From: Kaistella gelatinilytica
GTDB taxonomy: Bacteria; Bacteroidota; Bacteroidia; Flavobacteriales; Weeksellaceae
DNA length: 64,000 nucleotides
NCBI RefSeq assembly: GCF_015679325.1
Contig: NZ_JADPVI010000001.1
Location: 1,364,001-1,428,000 of the forward strand
Direction of reading: 5' to 3'
Shown here: positions 8,219 through 15,574 of the stretch, one piece after another
Numbering within the stretch: the first letter of the stretch is position 1
How the letters are laid out: each line of letters begins with the position of its first letter
Program-made: the position numbers and the translations under genes
The notes under the pieces: model-generated
Told to the model about the DNA's origin: nothing
What the model saw: only the letters and a program-made list of their open reading frames with translations
The model's database searches: none

Positions 8219-8976
8219 TTCTTCGCTTCTTCCCAGAGTTCATCCATTTTTTCTAAAGATAAATCAGCCAAATTGAGATTTTTCTCTAACGCCAGACTTT
8301 CCATTTTTTGAAAGCGGTTAATGAATTTATTATTCGTTCTTTCTAGAGCAGAATCGGGATTTATACCAGAAATTCTTGCATAATTAACGAGGGAGAAAAA
8401 TACGTCGCCCAATTCCTGCTCTTTTTTATCCAGATCGGTTTCTGCGTGAAATTCCGCTAATTCTTCATCAACCTTTTTCCAGGCATCTTCTGCATTGGCA
8501 AACTCGAAACCTATTCCTTTTACTTTGTCTTGAATCCGATAGGCTTTTATCAAACTCGGAGTTCCTTTTGTAACCCCGGAAAGTACCGATTTGTTACCTT
8601 CTTCCAGCTTCAGTTTTTCCCAGTTTTGCTTTACTTCTTCCTCATCTTTCACCTCAACATCGCCATAAATATGCGGATGACGGAAAATTAATTTTTCATT
8701 TAAAGAATTAATAACATCTGCGATGTCAAAACTGCCTTTCTCCGACCCGATTTTCGCATAAAAAACCAAATGCAGTAAAACATCGCCGAGTTCTTTTTTA
8801 ATTTCCTGCAGATCTTCATTAAGCAAAGCGTCAGAAAGTTCATAAACTTCTTCCAAAGTCAAATGCCGCAAAGTTTGTAAAGTTTGCTTTTGATCCCACG
8901 GACATTTTTCCCGCAGATCATCCATGATATCGAGTAATCTGCCGAAAGCTTCGAGTTGTTCTTGTCTGGAATTCAT
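8209..8976 (-). CDS. mazG: Nucleoside triphosphate pyrophosphohydrolase MazG
   Basis: Hydrolyses non-canonical or excess NTPs to NMP and pyrophosphate. The protein opens with FGRLLDIMDDLREKCPWD, a MazG hallmark. It holds two tandem MazG domains: the first has EEVYE and ELGDVLLHLVFYAK (the EExxE...ExxD magnesium site), the second EELAEF and ELGDVFFSLVNYAR. About 255 residues is normal. I moved the start to the ATG at 8976, because the upstream 15 codons lie outside the conserved domain. It is transcribed alone. Confidence 0.93.
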   Translation of the reverse strand: MNSRQEQLEAFGRLLDIMDDLREKCPWDQKQTLQTLRHLTLEEVYELSDALLNEDLQEIKKELGDVLLHLVFYAKIGSEKGSFDIADVINSLNEKLIFRHPHIYGDVEVKDEEEVKQNWEKLKLEEGNKSVLSGVTKGTPSLIKAYRIQDKVKGIGFEFANAEDAWKKVDEELAEFHAETDLDKKEQELGDVFFSLVNYARISGINPDSALERTNNKFINRFQKMESLALEKNLNLADLSLEKMDELWEEAKKNE

Positions 8977-9229
8977 GATTTTTGTAAGATTTAATTTTGA
9001 AGAAAAATGATAATAGAACAAAGATGAAAGACTTAATTTCTGCTAAATTTTAAAATATTAAGCTCATTAAATCTTTAAGGCCAATTAAGAAAAATATAAA
9101 TACTTGTTAAGTACTTTGCTAAATTTTGCCCTCAAAATCTAAACATTCCGTAATCACTAAATAATCTTAATGTTTGAATTATAATATAATATTGAACTTC
9201 TTTGATTAAAAAAATATGATTGCTTTAAA

Positions 9230-9266
9230 CAAAAAACTTTGTCAAAGATTTCAACTTTGACAAAGT
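9230..9266 (-). terminator. Rho-independent terminator of the DUF5606 gene
   Basis: Perfect 12-bp arms ACTTTGTCAAAG and CTTTGACAAAGT with a 7-nt loop, followed on the minus strand by a T run. It lies 26 nt past the stop of the DUF5606 gene. Confidence 0.85.
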
Positions 9267-9291
9267 AATAAAATTCATAAGAAAAAGGAAT

Positions 9292-9852
9292 TTATCCCAT
9301 TTTTCTGTGCGTACTTTTCGGCGCTGATTTCGCAGAAGAAGTTGCCGCTTTTACTTTCGGTGTTGCTACTTTTTCCTTCTTTGCAGCAGGTTTTTTCGTA
9401 TCAATTATTTCTGATTTCGATTCATTTTCAGCAGGTTCTGTCATTTCAGGTTCTGATTTCACAAAACTGTCTGGAGTAATATATCCAGCTTTGTGCAAAA
9501 TGTTATACCATTGCGCCAGTTTTTTGATATCCGAAACGTAAACTCTTTCGTTATCGTAGTCAGGCAAAGATTCTTTCATCAAATCACGCAATTCAGCATC
9601 ACTTGATTTGTGAGAGATCGTTTCTTTATACTCTGTATTTTTCGCTACATTTTCAAAAACTTCGAACAAAGGAACTTCTTTGTCAAAAGTGAACATCGCG
9701 ATATTATCAAGTAAACTTACTTGCGAAGAATTACCGATGCTTACTTTCTTTTTCGTCAAAACATCTTCGATGATGAAACCATTTTTCAACTGCGAAATTA
9801 ATTTGAAAAGACCTGGTTTCCCAGAAATCGAAATTATTTTTTCTAACTGCAT
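9292..9852 (-). CDS. DUF5606-like protein
   Basis: A conserved Bacteroidota protein of unknown function (186 aa). The N-terminal ~140 residues begin LEKIISISGKPGLFKL and contain KKVSIGNSSQVSLLDN and KKLAQWYNILHKAGYI, which I recognise as the DUF5606 family. The C-terminal ~45 residues are a low-complexity Lys/Ala/Pro/Ser tail, very basic, possibly nucleic-acid-binding or disordered. It lies just downstream of def and ruvX on the same strand, with a 51-nt gap, and ends in a strong terminator, so it closes that transcription unit. Confidence 0.8.
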   Translation of the reverse strand: MQLEKIISISGKPGLFKLISQLKNGFIIEDVLTKKKVSIGNSSQVSLLDNIAMFTFDKEVPLFEVFENVAKNTEYKETISHKSSDAELRDLMKESLPDYDNERVYVSDIKKLAQWYNILHKAGYITPDSFVKSEPEMTEPAENESKSEIIDTKKPAAKKEKVATPKVKAATSSAKSAPKSTHRKMG

Positions 9853-9903
9853 ATATTTATTTTTTTGTTTAATATTTATTTAACTTTTCTAAAATGAGTT
9901 TCT

Positions 9904-10476
9904 CTACTTCGGAAACCTCATTTTATAATTCACAGAAACATCGCCTTGCGAGATCTTCATTAATTTTCCTTTGACCAATTTTTTCTTTAATGAACTCAAA
10001 TGGTCGGTGAACAAAATGCCTTCGATGTGATCATATTCATGCTGAATAACTCTGGCTCTCATGTCTGAAAAAGTGTCGGTATGTTTAACGAAATTTTCGT
10101 CGTAATATTCTATAATGATCGTTTCCTGACGTTTCACATCTTCGCGAACATCTGGGATTGAAAGACAACCTTCGTTGAATTTCCACTCTTCACCGCTTTC
10201 CTCCAGAATTTTTGCATTGATCAAAACTTTTCTGAAATCTTTCAGCTCTTCTGCAATATCTTCATAATCCTCATCTTCTGCAAGTGGCGAAAGATCGACG
10301 ATAAAAAGCCGAATATCTAAACCAATTTGTGGCGCTGCCAAACCAATGCCGTGCGCAGACTCCATCGTATCGAACATGTTTGCAACCAGGTCTTTTAAGC
10401 CTGGATAATTTTTGTCAATTTCGTGACAGTGTTTTCTTAAAACTGCATCTCCAAATGCACGTATCGGTAATATCAT
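9904..10476 (-). CDS. def: Peptide deformylase
   Basis: Removes the formyl group from the N-terminal methionine of nascent proteins. All three motifs are present: GIGLAAPQ (residues 43-50), EGCLS with the metal ligand Cys104, and HEYDH with His146, Glu147 and His150. Length (190 aa) is normal; an acidic insertion (AEDEDYEDIAEELKD) precedes the second motif, as in other Bacteroidota. The start overlaps the stop of ruvX by 4 nt (ATGA), indicating coupled translation. Confidence 0.97.
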   Translation of the reverse strand: MILPIRAFGDAVLRKHCHEIDKNYPGLKDLVANMFDTMESAHGIGLAAPQIGLDIRLFIVDLSPLAEDEDYEDIAEELKDFRKVLINAKILEESGEEWKFNEGCLSIPDVREDVKRQETIIIEYYDENFVKHTDTFSDMRARVIQHEYDHIEGILFTDHLSSLKKKLVKGKLMKISQGDVSVNYKMRFPK

Positions 10477-10889
10477 TTCTGTTTCTGTTCTAAAAAATTT
10501 TGCAATATGATGGTTGCACTTACTTTATCGATTAAACCTTTTTCTTCTCGTTTTTTCTTGCTTTTTCCACTTTGTGAGATTGCGAATGACGCCATTTTCG
10601 ATGTAAAGCGCTCATCAAAACGAGCCACATCAACGGTCGGAAATTCAGATCTAAACTTTTCTATAAATTTTAAAATACTCGTTTCCACTTCATTTAAATT
10701 TCCTTTCAGATCCGTGGGAAGTCCGATAACGATCTCTTCAACCTTGTTTACACTAAAATACTTTTTTAAAAAAATAAAAATATCTTTGGTGGGTACCGTT
10801 TCTAAACCGCTCGCTATGATTTGCATATCATCGGTGACTGCAATTCCACATCGCGCTTTTCCGTAATCAATTGCTAATATTTGTGACAT
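10473..10889 (-). CDS. ruvX: Putative pre-16S rRNA nuclease / Holliday junction resolvase RuvX (YqgF)
   Basis: RNase H-fold nuclease implicated in 16S rRNA 5' maturation. Visible motifs are ILAIDYGKARCGIAVTD (first catalytic Asp), VIGLPTDLKGN, and ARFDERFTSKMA; the C-terminal KKKREEKGLIDKVSATIILQ carries the last acidic residue. The ATG at 10889 is chosen over an in-frame TTG at 10898. A TAnnTTTG -7 box ends only 6 nt before this ATG, so the message may have almost no leader. It is the first gene of the ruvX-def-DUF5606 unit. Confidence 0.93.
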   Translation of the reverse strand: MSQILAIDYGKARCGIAVTDDMQIIASGLETVPTKDIFIFLKKYFSVNKVEEIVIGLPTDLKGNLNEVETSILKFIEKFRSEFPTVDVARFDERFTSKMASFAISQSGKSKKKREEKGLIDKVSATIILQNFLEQKQK

Positions 10890-10895
10890 CGTGTG

Positions 10896-10903
10896 CAAAT
10901 TTA
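10896..10903 (-). promoter_or_regulatory. -7 box (TAAATTTG) of the ruvX-def unit
   Basis: On the minus strand TAAATTTG matches the Bacteroidota TAnnTTTG consensus and stands 6 nt before the ruvX ATG. With transcription normally starting a few nt past this box, the mRNA would be leaderless or nearly so. I did not find a clear -33 element at the expected distance. Confidence 0.5.
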
Positions 10904-11032
10904 CAAATATTTGTCTGTGTTCACAAAATTTTACAAATGATGATACAAATCATTTGCTTTTCCATCGAAATCGCCCCTAATCTTTATAGCTTTAATAAGG
11001 CAAATAATGCTTAACCAATACTCACGATCATT

Positions 11033-12073
11033 ATGAAAGCTTTAGTATTTAAAGGACCCGGACAAAAAGAATTAGTAGATTGTCCGATGCCGGTGATCAA
11101 AGAATCAACCGATGTGATTGTTAAAATGGTAAAATCTACCATTTGCGGAACCGATCTTCATATTTTGAAAGGCGATGTTCCGGCTGTAACTCCGGGAAGA
11201 ATTCTGGGGCATGAAGGAATTGGCATCGTTGAAGAAATCGGAGATGGAATTACCAATTTTAAAAAAGGCGATAAAGTTTTAATTTCCTGCATTACCTCCT
11301 GCGGAAAATGTGATAACTGTAAAAAACAACTCTACGCGCACTGTTCAGATGGTGGCTGGATTTTAGGCCATTTGATCGACGGAACTCAAGCTGAATACGT
11401 TCGAATTCCGCACGGTGACAATTCATTGTATCACCTAAAGGAAGATATCGATGAAGAAGGAGCTGTAATGTTGAGTGATATTTTACCGACCGGTTTTGAG
11501 ATCGGTGTATTAAACGGAAAAGTGAAACCTGGCGATACAGTTGCCATAGTCGGAGCTGGACCGATCGGATTCGCCGCACTTCTTACCGCACAGTTTTTCT
11601 CTCCTTCAAAAATTATTATGGTCGATGTGGATCAGGAAAGACTGGAACTTTCCAAAAGTTTTGGCGCAACTGATCTCGTAAACAGCAGCGGTGAAAATGC
11701 AGTTGAAGCCATTAAAAGAATTGCCGGAAAAGACGGCGTTGATGTCGCCATCGAAGCGGTCGGAATTGCTGCCACATTCGATATCTGTCAGAAAATCTTA
11801 AAACCTGGCGCTCATCTCGCAAATGTTGGCGTTCACGGAAAACCGGTGGAACTTCACATCGAAGAACTTTGGACCAGAAACGTAACCATCACCATGGGAT
11901 TGGTTTGCACGAGTACAACACCGATGCTTTTGAAAAATGTGGAAAGTAAAAAATTACAGCCTGAAAAACTCGTGACACACCGTTTTGATTTTTCCGACAT
12001 GATTCACGCGTACGAAGTTTTCGGTAATGCTGCAAAAGAAAAAGCTCTGAAAGTAATTATCAATTTTAACTAA
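11033..12073 (+). CDS. Zinc-dependent alcohol dehydrogenase
   Basis: Medium-chain dehydrogenase oxidising alcohols or reducing aldehydes/ketones with NAD(P). Catalytic zinc ligands Cys38 (ICGTD), His60 and Glu61 (GHEG) are present; the structural zinc site is Cys90, 93, 96 and 104. The Rossmann motif VGAGPIGFAA is followed by a strand ending in Asp (IMVDVD), which favours NAD over NADP. The 346-residue length is normal. It is a single gene, ended by a hairpin. The substrate cannot be told from sequence; it looks closest to secondary or short-chain alcohol dehydrogenases. Confidence 0.9.
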   Translation: MKALVFKGPGQKELVDCPMPVIKESTDVIVKMVKSTICGTDLHILKGDVPAVTPGRILGHEGIGIVEEIGDGITNFKKGDKVLISCITSCGKCDNCKKQLYAHCSDGGWILGHLIDGTQAEYVRIPHGDNSLYHLKEDIDEEGAVMLSDILPTGFEIGVLNGKVKPGDTVAIVGAGPIGFAALLTAQFFSPSKIIMVDVDQERLELSKSFGATDLVNSSGENAVEAIKRIAGKDGVDVAIEAVGIAATFDICQKILKPGAHLANVGVHGKPVELHIEELWTRNVTITMGLVCTSTTPMLLKNVESKKLQPEKLVTHRFDFSDMIHAYEVFGNAAKEKALKVIINFN

Positions 12074-12094
12074 TGTTTTAATTGATCACTTTAG

Positions 12095-12125
12095 AAAAGA
12101 GAAGCATTCAACTTCTCTTTTTTTT
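12095..12125 (+). terminator. Terminator of the alcohol dehydrogenase gene
   Basis: Perfect 10-bp arms AAAAGAGAAG and CTTCTCTTTT with a 7-nt loop, running into nine T residues, 21 nt past the stop. Confidence 0.85.
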
Positions 12126-12157
12126 ATTTAAATTTAATGTTTCAAAAAACTGACTGC

Positions 12158-12634
12158 ATGAAAACATTAATTCTTGTTCGCCACGCCAAAAGTGATTGGC
12201 CCGAAGAAACCGACGATTTCGACAGACCACTCGCAGAAAAAGGACACCATGACGCCGAGAAAATGTCCCATTTTTTGAAGGGAAAGAACATCGAGATCGA
12301 CAAATTCGTTTCGAGTCCGGCGCTGCGTGCATTAAGTACGTGCGAGATTTTTAATGAGACATATCAAAAAGAGATTGAAACCGACAGAAAATTGTACAAT
12401 GCTTCAGAAAAAAACTTCGAATCTGTGATATTTGGTTTGAATGATGATCTAAATTCGGTTGCCATGTTTTCGCACAACAACGGAATTTCCAATTTTGCAA
12501 ACTCAATGTCTGAAGATCTGTTCATATTCCCAACATGTGGTGTTGCAGGTTTTGAGATAGATTGTAACTCCTGGTCTGATTTCGAAAGTGCGAAAAAGAA
12601 ACCGATCTTTTTTTATGAACCGAAGAAAATTTAA
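12158..12634 (+). CDS. SixA-like phosphohistidine phosphatase (histidine phosphatase family)
   Basis: Small histidine phosphatase; SixA relatives remove phosphate from phosphohistidine. The N-terminus MKTLILVRHAKSDW carries the catalytic RH (Arg8-His9), followed by DFDRPLAEKG and FVSSPALRALST, the usual second arginine region, and a second histidine in MFSHNNGISNFAN. Length of 158 aa fits SixA. I chose the ATG at 12158, since seven upstream residues precede the conserved first strand. It lies between two terminators and is monocistronic. Confidence 0.85.
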   Translation: MKTLILVRHAKSDWPEETDDFDRPLAEKGHHDAEKMSHFLKGKNIEIDKFVSSPALRALSTCEIFNETYQKEIETDRKLYNASEKNFESVIFGLNDDLNSVAMFSHNNGISNFANSMSEDLFIFPTCGVAGFEIDCNSWSDFESAKKKPIFFYEPKKI

Positions 12635-12653
12635 ATTTAATATTAACGCATAA

Positions 12654-12698
12654 AAAACCTCATCAAACTAAATTGGTGAGGTTTTCCATTTTTTTTGA
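12654..12698. terminator. Bidirectional terminator between sixA-like and serine hydrolase genes
   Basis: Arms AAAACCTCA and TGAGGTTTT, extended by further weak pairs, with T/A tracts on both sides. It sits between convergent genes and ends 7 nt from the hydrolase stop codon. Confidence 0.8.
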
Positions 12699-12704
12699 AA
12701 AGAT

Positions 12705-14255
12705 TTATTTAGTTCGCTGTAAATCCAGATCTCCAAAATCGAAACTGAAATCCGTCACGTCAGAAATTGGTTTTAATTTCATTCCCTGCGCTTTTCCGTT
12801 TTCATCTAAATTAAAATTAACAAAAGCATCGGCATCATAACTTCTGTCGTCCCATTTTGCGATCATTACGTTTGCTGAATATGGCAGCAACTCCCCTTTT
12901 AATCTCGGTGAATTTTTACAGGAAATACGGAAAGTGTTTCCGTCTTTTGAAATAATTACTTCTCCAAACCACGGATCGTTGTAAGTTCCAACAATTTGCT
13001 CGCTGTTAATTTGAGCGTTTTTATCTTTTTTAAAAGCTTCAGATTTTGCAAAAATTTCTTTCTTTCCTTTTTCGTAATCGGCATTTACTTTAGTCATTCG
13101 ATCGCCGTAAGTTTTGAGCCAGTCTTTTTGCGGCATTCCTAAATACGTATCTTTTACGGTATTTGTAATTGAACTGAAAGCTGCTCCACTTTGCTGATTG
13201 GTTAAAACAATAATTCCTAATTTTAGATCTGGAATTAAGGTAAACTGCGTAACTGTCCCAATTAATCCACCCGTATGATAAACTTGTTTGTGACCTTTAA
13301 CATCCGTTAAAAACCAACCTAAACCATAACCTCCAAAATTAGAATCGTACGGATTTTTCAGCGCGACCGGAGTAGAGATCTGTAAGTTCCAAAGTTGTTG
13401 GATCTGTTTATCGGTCACCAATTTTTTTCCATCTTTCGTGGTAAAACCATTCATAAGAAATTCTGCCCATGTTGACATATCTTTGATGTTACTCATAATT
13501 CCACCTGCAGCATTCGCACTTTCGTTCCAGTCGTGAGGAACCGCAATTACTTTTCCATCAACCGGCGCATGAGCAGCGATGATATTGGAAACATTTGCTG
13601 CTTTCGCTCTGTTATAACTTCCAAAACTTGAGGTCATTCCGACAGGTTTTAAAATTCTTTGTTCAATAAAATCTGCCCAGCTTAAACCGGAAACTCTATG
13701 AATGACTTCTCCTGCAACAATGAACATCACATTGTTATATTCTAAAGTCGTTCGGAATGAATGATCGGGTTTTAAATATCTTACGTTGTGAACAATATCG
13801 TTAACAGAAAGATTTCCACCTTCCGGGAAAAACATCAGATCTCCCTGTCCTAAACCAAGTCCGGCTCTATGCGTGATCAAATCTTTGATGGTAATTTCCT
13901 TCGAAACGTAAGCATCATTCATTTGAAATTCAGGAATATATTTCGAAACTTTATCGTCAAAACTTAATTTCCCCTCATCCGCCAACATCGCTAAAGCCGT
14001 CGCAGTGAAGCCTTTGGAGTTTGAAGCAATCCCGACCAAAGTTTCATCAGTCATTTTTTCATTCGTTGTTAAAGAGCTTACGCCAAAACCTTTGGAATAA
14101 ATAACTTTTCCGTCTTTTACAATTCCGACAGAAATTCCGGGAACATCAAAAGTTTTTAAAGTATTTTGAATAAGATCGTCGAGTTTTTTTTCTTCCATTT
14201 GAGAAAAAGCGACGAAGGAAACCAGAATAAAGAGGAATGTGAATTTTGTTTTCAT
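12705..14255 (-). CDS. Beta-lactamase class C-like serine hydrolase with C-terminal DUF3471-like domain
   Basis: Exported penicillin-binding-protein-like hydrolase. A signal peptide (KFTFLFILVSFVAFSQ) is followed by the beta-lactamase/transpeptidase-like domain: SxxK as SNSK near residue 78, the Tyr-x-Asn motif as YNN, and the HTGG motif (VYHTGGLIGTVTQF) replacing KTG. The last ~100 residues (IVGTYNDPWFGEVIISKDG onward) form a lipocalin-like domain common in this group. Several in-frame ATGs exist; 14255 and 14267 both give a good signal peptide. Such proteins act as esterases or D-aminopeptidases; the substrate is unknown. Confidence 0.88.
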   Translation of the reverse strand: MKTKFTFLFILVSFVAFSQMEEKKLDDLIQNTLKTFDVPGISVGIVKDGKVIYSKGFGVSSLTTNEKMTDETLVGIASNSKGFTATALAMLADEGKLSFDDKVSKYIPEFQMNDAYVSKEITIKDLITHRAGLGLGQGDLMFFPEGGNLSVNDIVHNVRYLKPDHSFRTTLEYNNVMFIVAGEVIHRVSGLSWADFIEQRILKPVGMTSSFGSYNRAKAANVSNIIAAHAPVDGKVIAVPHDWNESANAAGGIMSNIKDMSTWAEFLMNGFTTKDGKKLVTDKQIQQLWNLQISTPVALKNPYDSNFGGYGLGWFLTDVKGHKQVYHTGGLIGTVTQFTLIPDLKLGIIVLTNQQSGAAFSSITNTVKDTYLGMPQKDWLKTYGDRMTKVNADYEKGKKEIFAKSEAFKKDKNAQINSEQIVGTYNDPWFGEVIISKDGNTFRISCKNSPRLKGELLPYSANVMIAKWDDRSYDADAFVNFNLDENGKAQGMKLKPISDVTDFSFDFGDLDLQRTK

Positions 14256-14371
14256 TGAATTTTTCATTTGCACGAAGATAGAGATTTTTAGAAATATTTC
14301 ATCATTAATGATTTTTCAGAAGGCCAGAAATCCTTTCCAGGCAATCAATTTTTGCAGTCTATTCTTTAGTG

Positions 14372-14401
14372 TTGTCAAAAACTACAAATATCTTATCTTT
14401 G
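14372..14401 (+). promoter_or_regulatory. Bacteroidota-type promoter of the signalling operon
   Basis: TTG, exactly 19 nt, then TATCTTTG: a full match to the -33/-7 consensus. It lies 38 nt upstream of the first ATG of the six-gene kinase/CheR/CheB operon, in the gap after the divergent hydrolase gene. Confidence 0.75.
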
Positions 14402-14439
14402 AAATCTTTTGTTGTTAAACTTAAATTCAGTTTTTAAAA

Positions 14440-15570
14440 ATGATCTTAATTGTTGATGATTCTCCAGAGAATATTATATCCCTGAAAAAAGTTCTCGAAA
14501 AGAACGATTTTGAGGTTGATACGGCATTGTCGGGAGAAGAGGCTTTAAAAAAAATCCTCAGAAAATCTTATGTTTTGATCATCCTCGATGTTCAAATGCC
14601 CGGAATGGATGGTTTTGAAGTCGCAGAAGTAATTTCCGGTTACAGCAAAGCAAAAGAAACCGCTATCATTTTCCTTTCCGCAGCGAGCGCGAACGTAAAT
14701 CTCATCACGAGAGGTTATTCTTCCGGTGGTTTAGATTATATCAGCAAACCGGTTGACATGAATATTCTTCTTTTAAAGGTTAAAACGTTCTACCGGATTT
14801 ATGAGCAAAGTCGTGCATTGAATGAAATGCAGATCGCTTTGAGAGCTGAAATAGAATTTAGAAAAGAAGCGGAACGGAAAAAAGATGAGTTCATCAGTAT
14901 TGCGAGTCATGAACTGAAAACGCCGATGACGAGTATTAAAGGTTATATTCAACTGCTCGAAAGAAGTCTGGATAAAAACGATATTGATACCGTGCGCACA
15001 CGTCTTCATAAAGTTCAGAACCAGGTTGAAAAATTAAATTTATTGATCGCTGATCTTCTGGATATTTCGAAAATTGAAAGTGGAAAACTCAAACTGAATA
15101 GAAAATATTTTTGCTTCGAAAATTTATTGGAACATATTTTGGAAGTCGTACAGCAAAATAATCCTCAAGTCAAAATCATAAAGAAAGGTCTGGTTGAAGG
15201 TAAAGTCTACGGCGATGAAATGCGGCTGGAACAAGTCATTATGAATTTTATTACTAACGCGATAAAATACGGACCCGACGGCAAAGAAATACACATCAAC
15301 GCAGAATTAAACGTTGATCAAATTAATTTTTCGGTCCGAGATTTCGGTATCGGGATGTCTGAAGACCACGAACAAAAGATTTTTGAAAAATTTTACCGAA
15401 TTGAAGAAACTTCAGAGCGTTTTCAAGGTTTGGGAATCGGTTTGTATATCTGCCAGGAAATCATCGACCGTCATCAGGGAAAAATAGGCGTCAAAAGCAA
15501 GCTTGGCGAAGGCTCTACATTTTATTTTAATATACCGCAACATCCTGAAAAGGTAGAAAACAATAACTAA
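14440..15570 (+). CDS. Response regulator-histidine kinase hybrid (REC-HisKA-HATPase)
   Basis: Soluble kinase with an N-terminal receiver. REC occupies residues 1-120 with phosphoacceptor Asp50 (IILDVQMPGMDG) and Lys in ISKP. A short helix leads to HisKA with His157 in SHELKTPMTSIKGY, then HATPase_c with N-box NFITNAIKYG, RDFGIGM, and GLGIGLYI. No membrane segment is present, so input is probably phosphorylation of its own receiver. It is the first gene of the operon behind a strong promoter; the next gene starts 4 nt after its stop. Confidence 0.92.
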   Translation: MILIVDDSPENIISLKKVLEKNDFEVDTALSGEEALKKILRKSYVLIILDVQMPGMDGFEVAEVISGYSKAKETAIIFLSAASANVNLITRGYSSGGLDYISKPVDMNILLLKVKTFYRIYEQSRALNEMQIALRAEIEFRKEAERKKDEFISIASHELKTPMTSIKGYIQLLERSLDKNDIDTVRTRLHKVQNQVEKLNLLIADLLDISKIESGKLKLNRKYFCFENLLEHILEVVQQNNPQVKIIKKGLVEGKVYGDEMRLEQVIMNFITNAIKYGPDGKEIHINAELNVDQINFSVRDFGIGMSEDHEQKIFEKFYRIEETSERFQGLGIGLYICQEIIDRHQGKIGVKSKLGEGSTFYFNIPQHPEKVENNN

Positions 15571-15574
15571 CATT

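Noticed and set aside
9022..9229. Possible gene or small RNA between mazG and the DUF5606 terminator
   Set aside because: No frame of useful length and no stable GC-rich structure; I see nothing supportable there.
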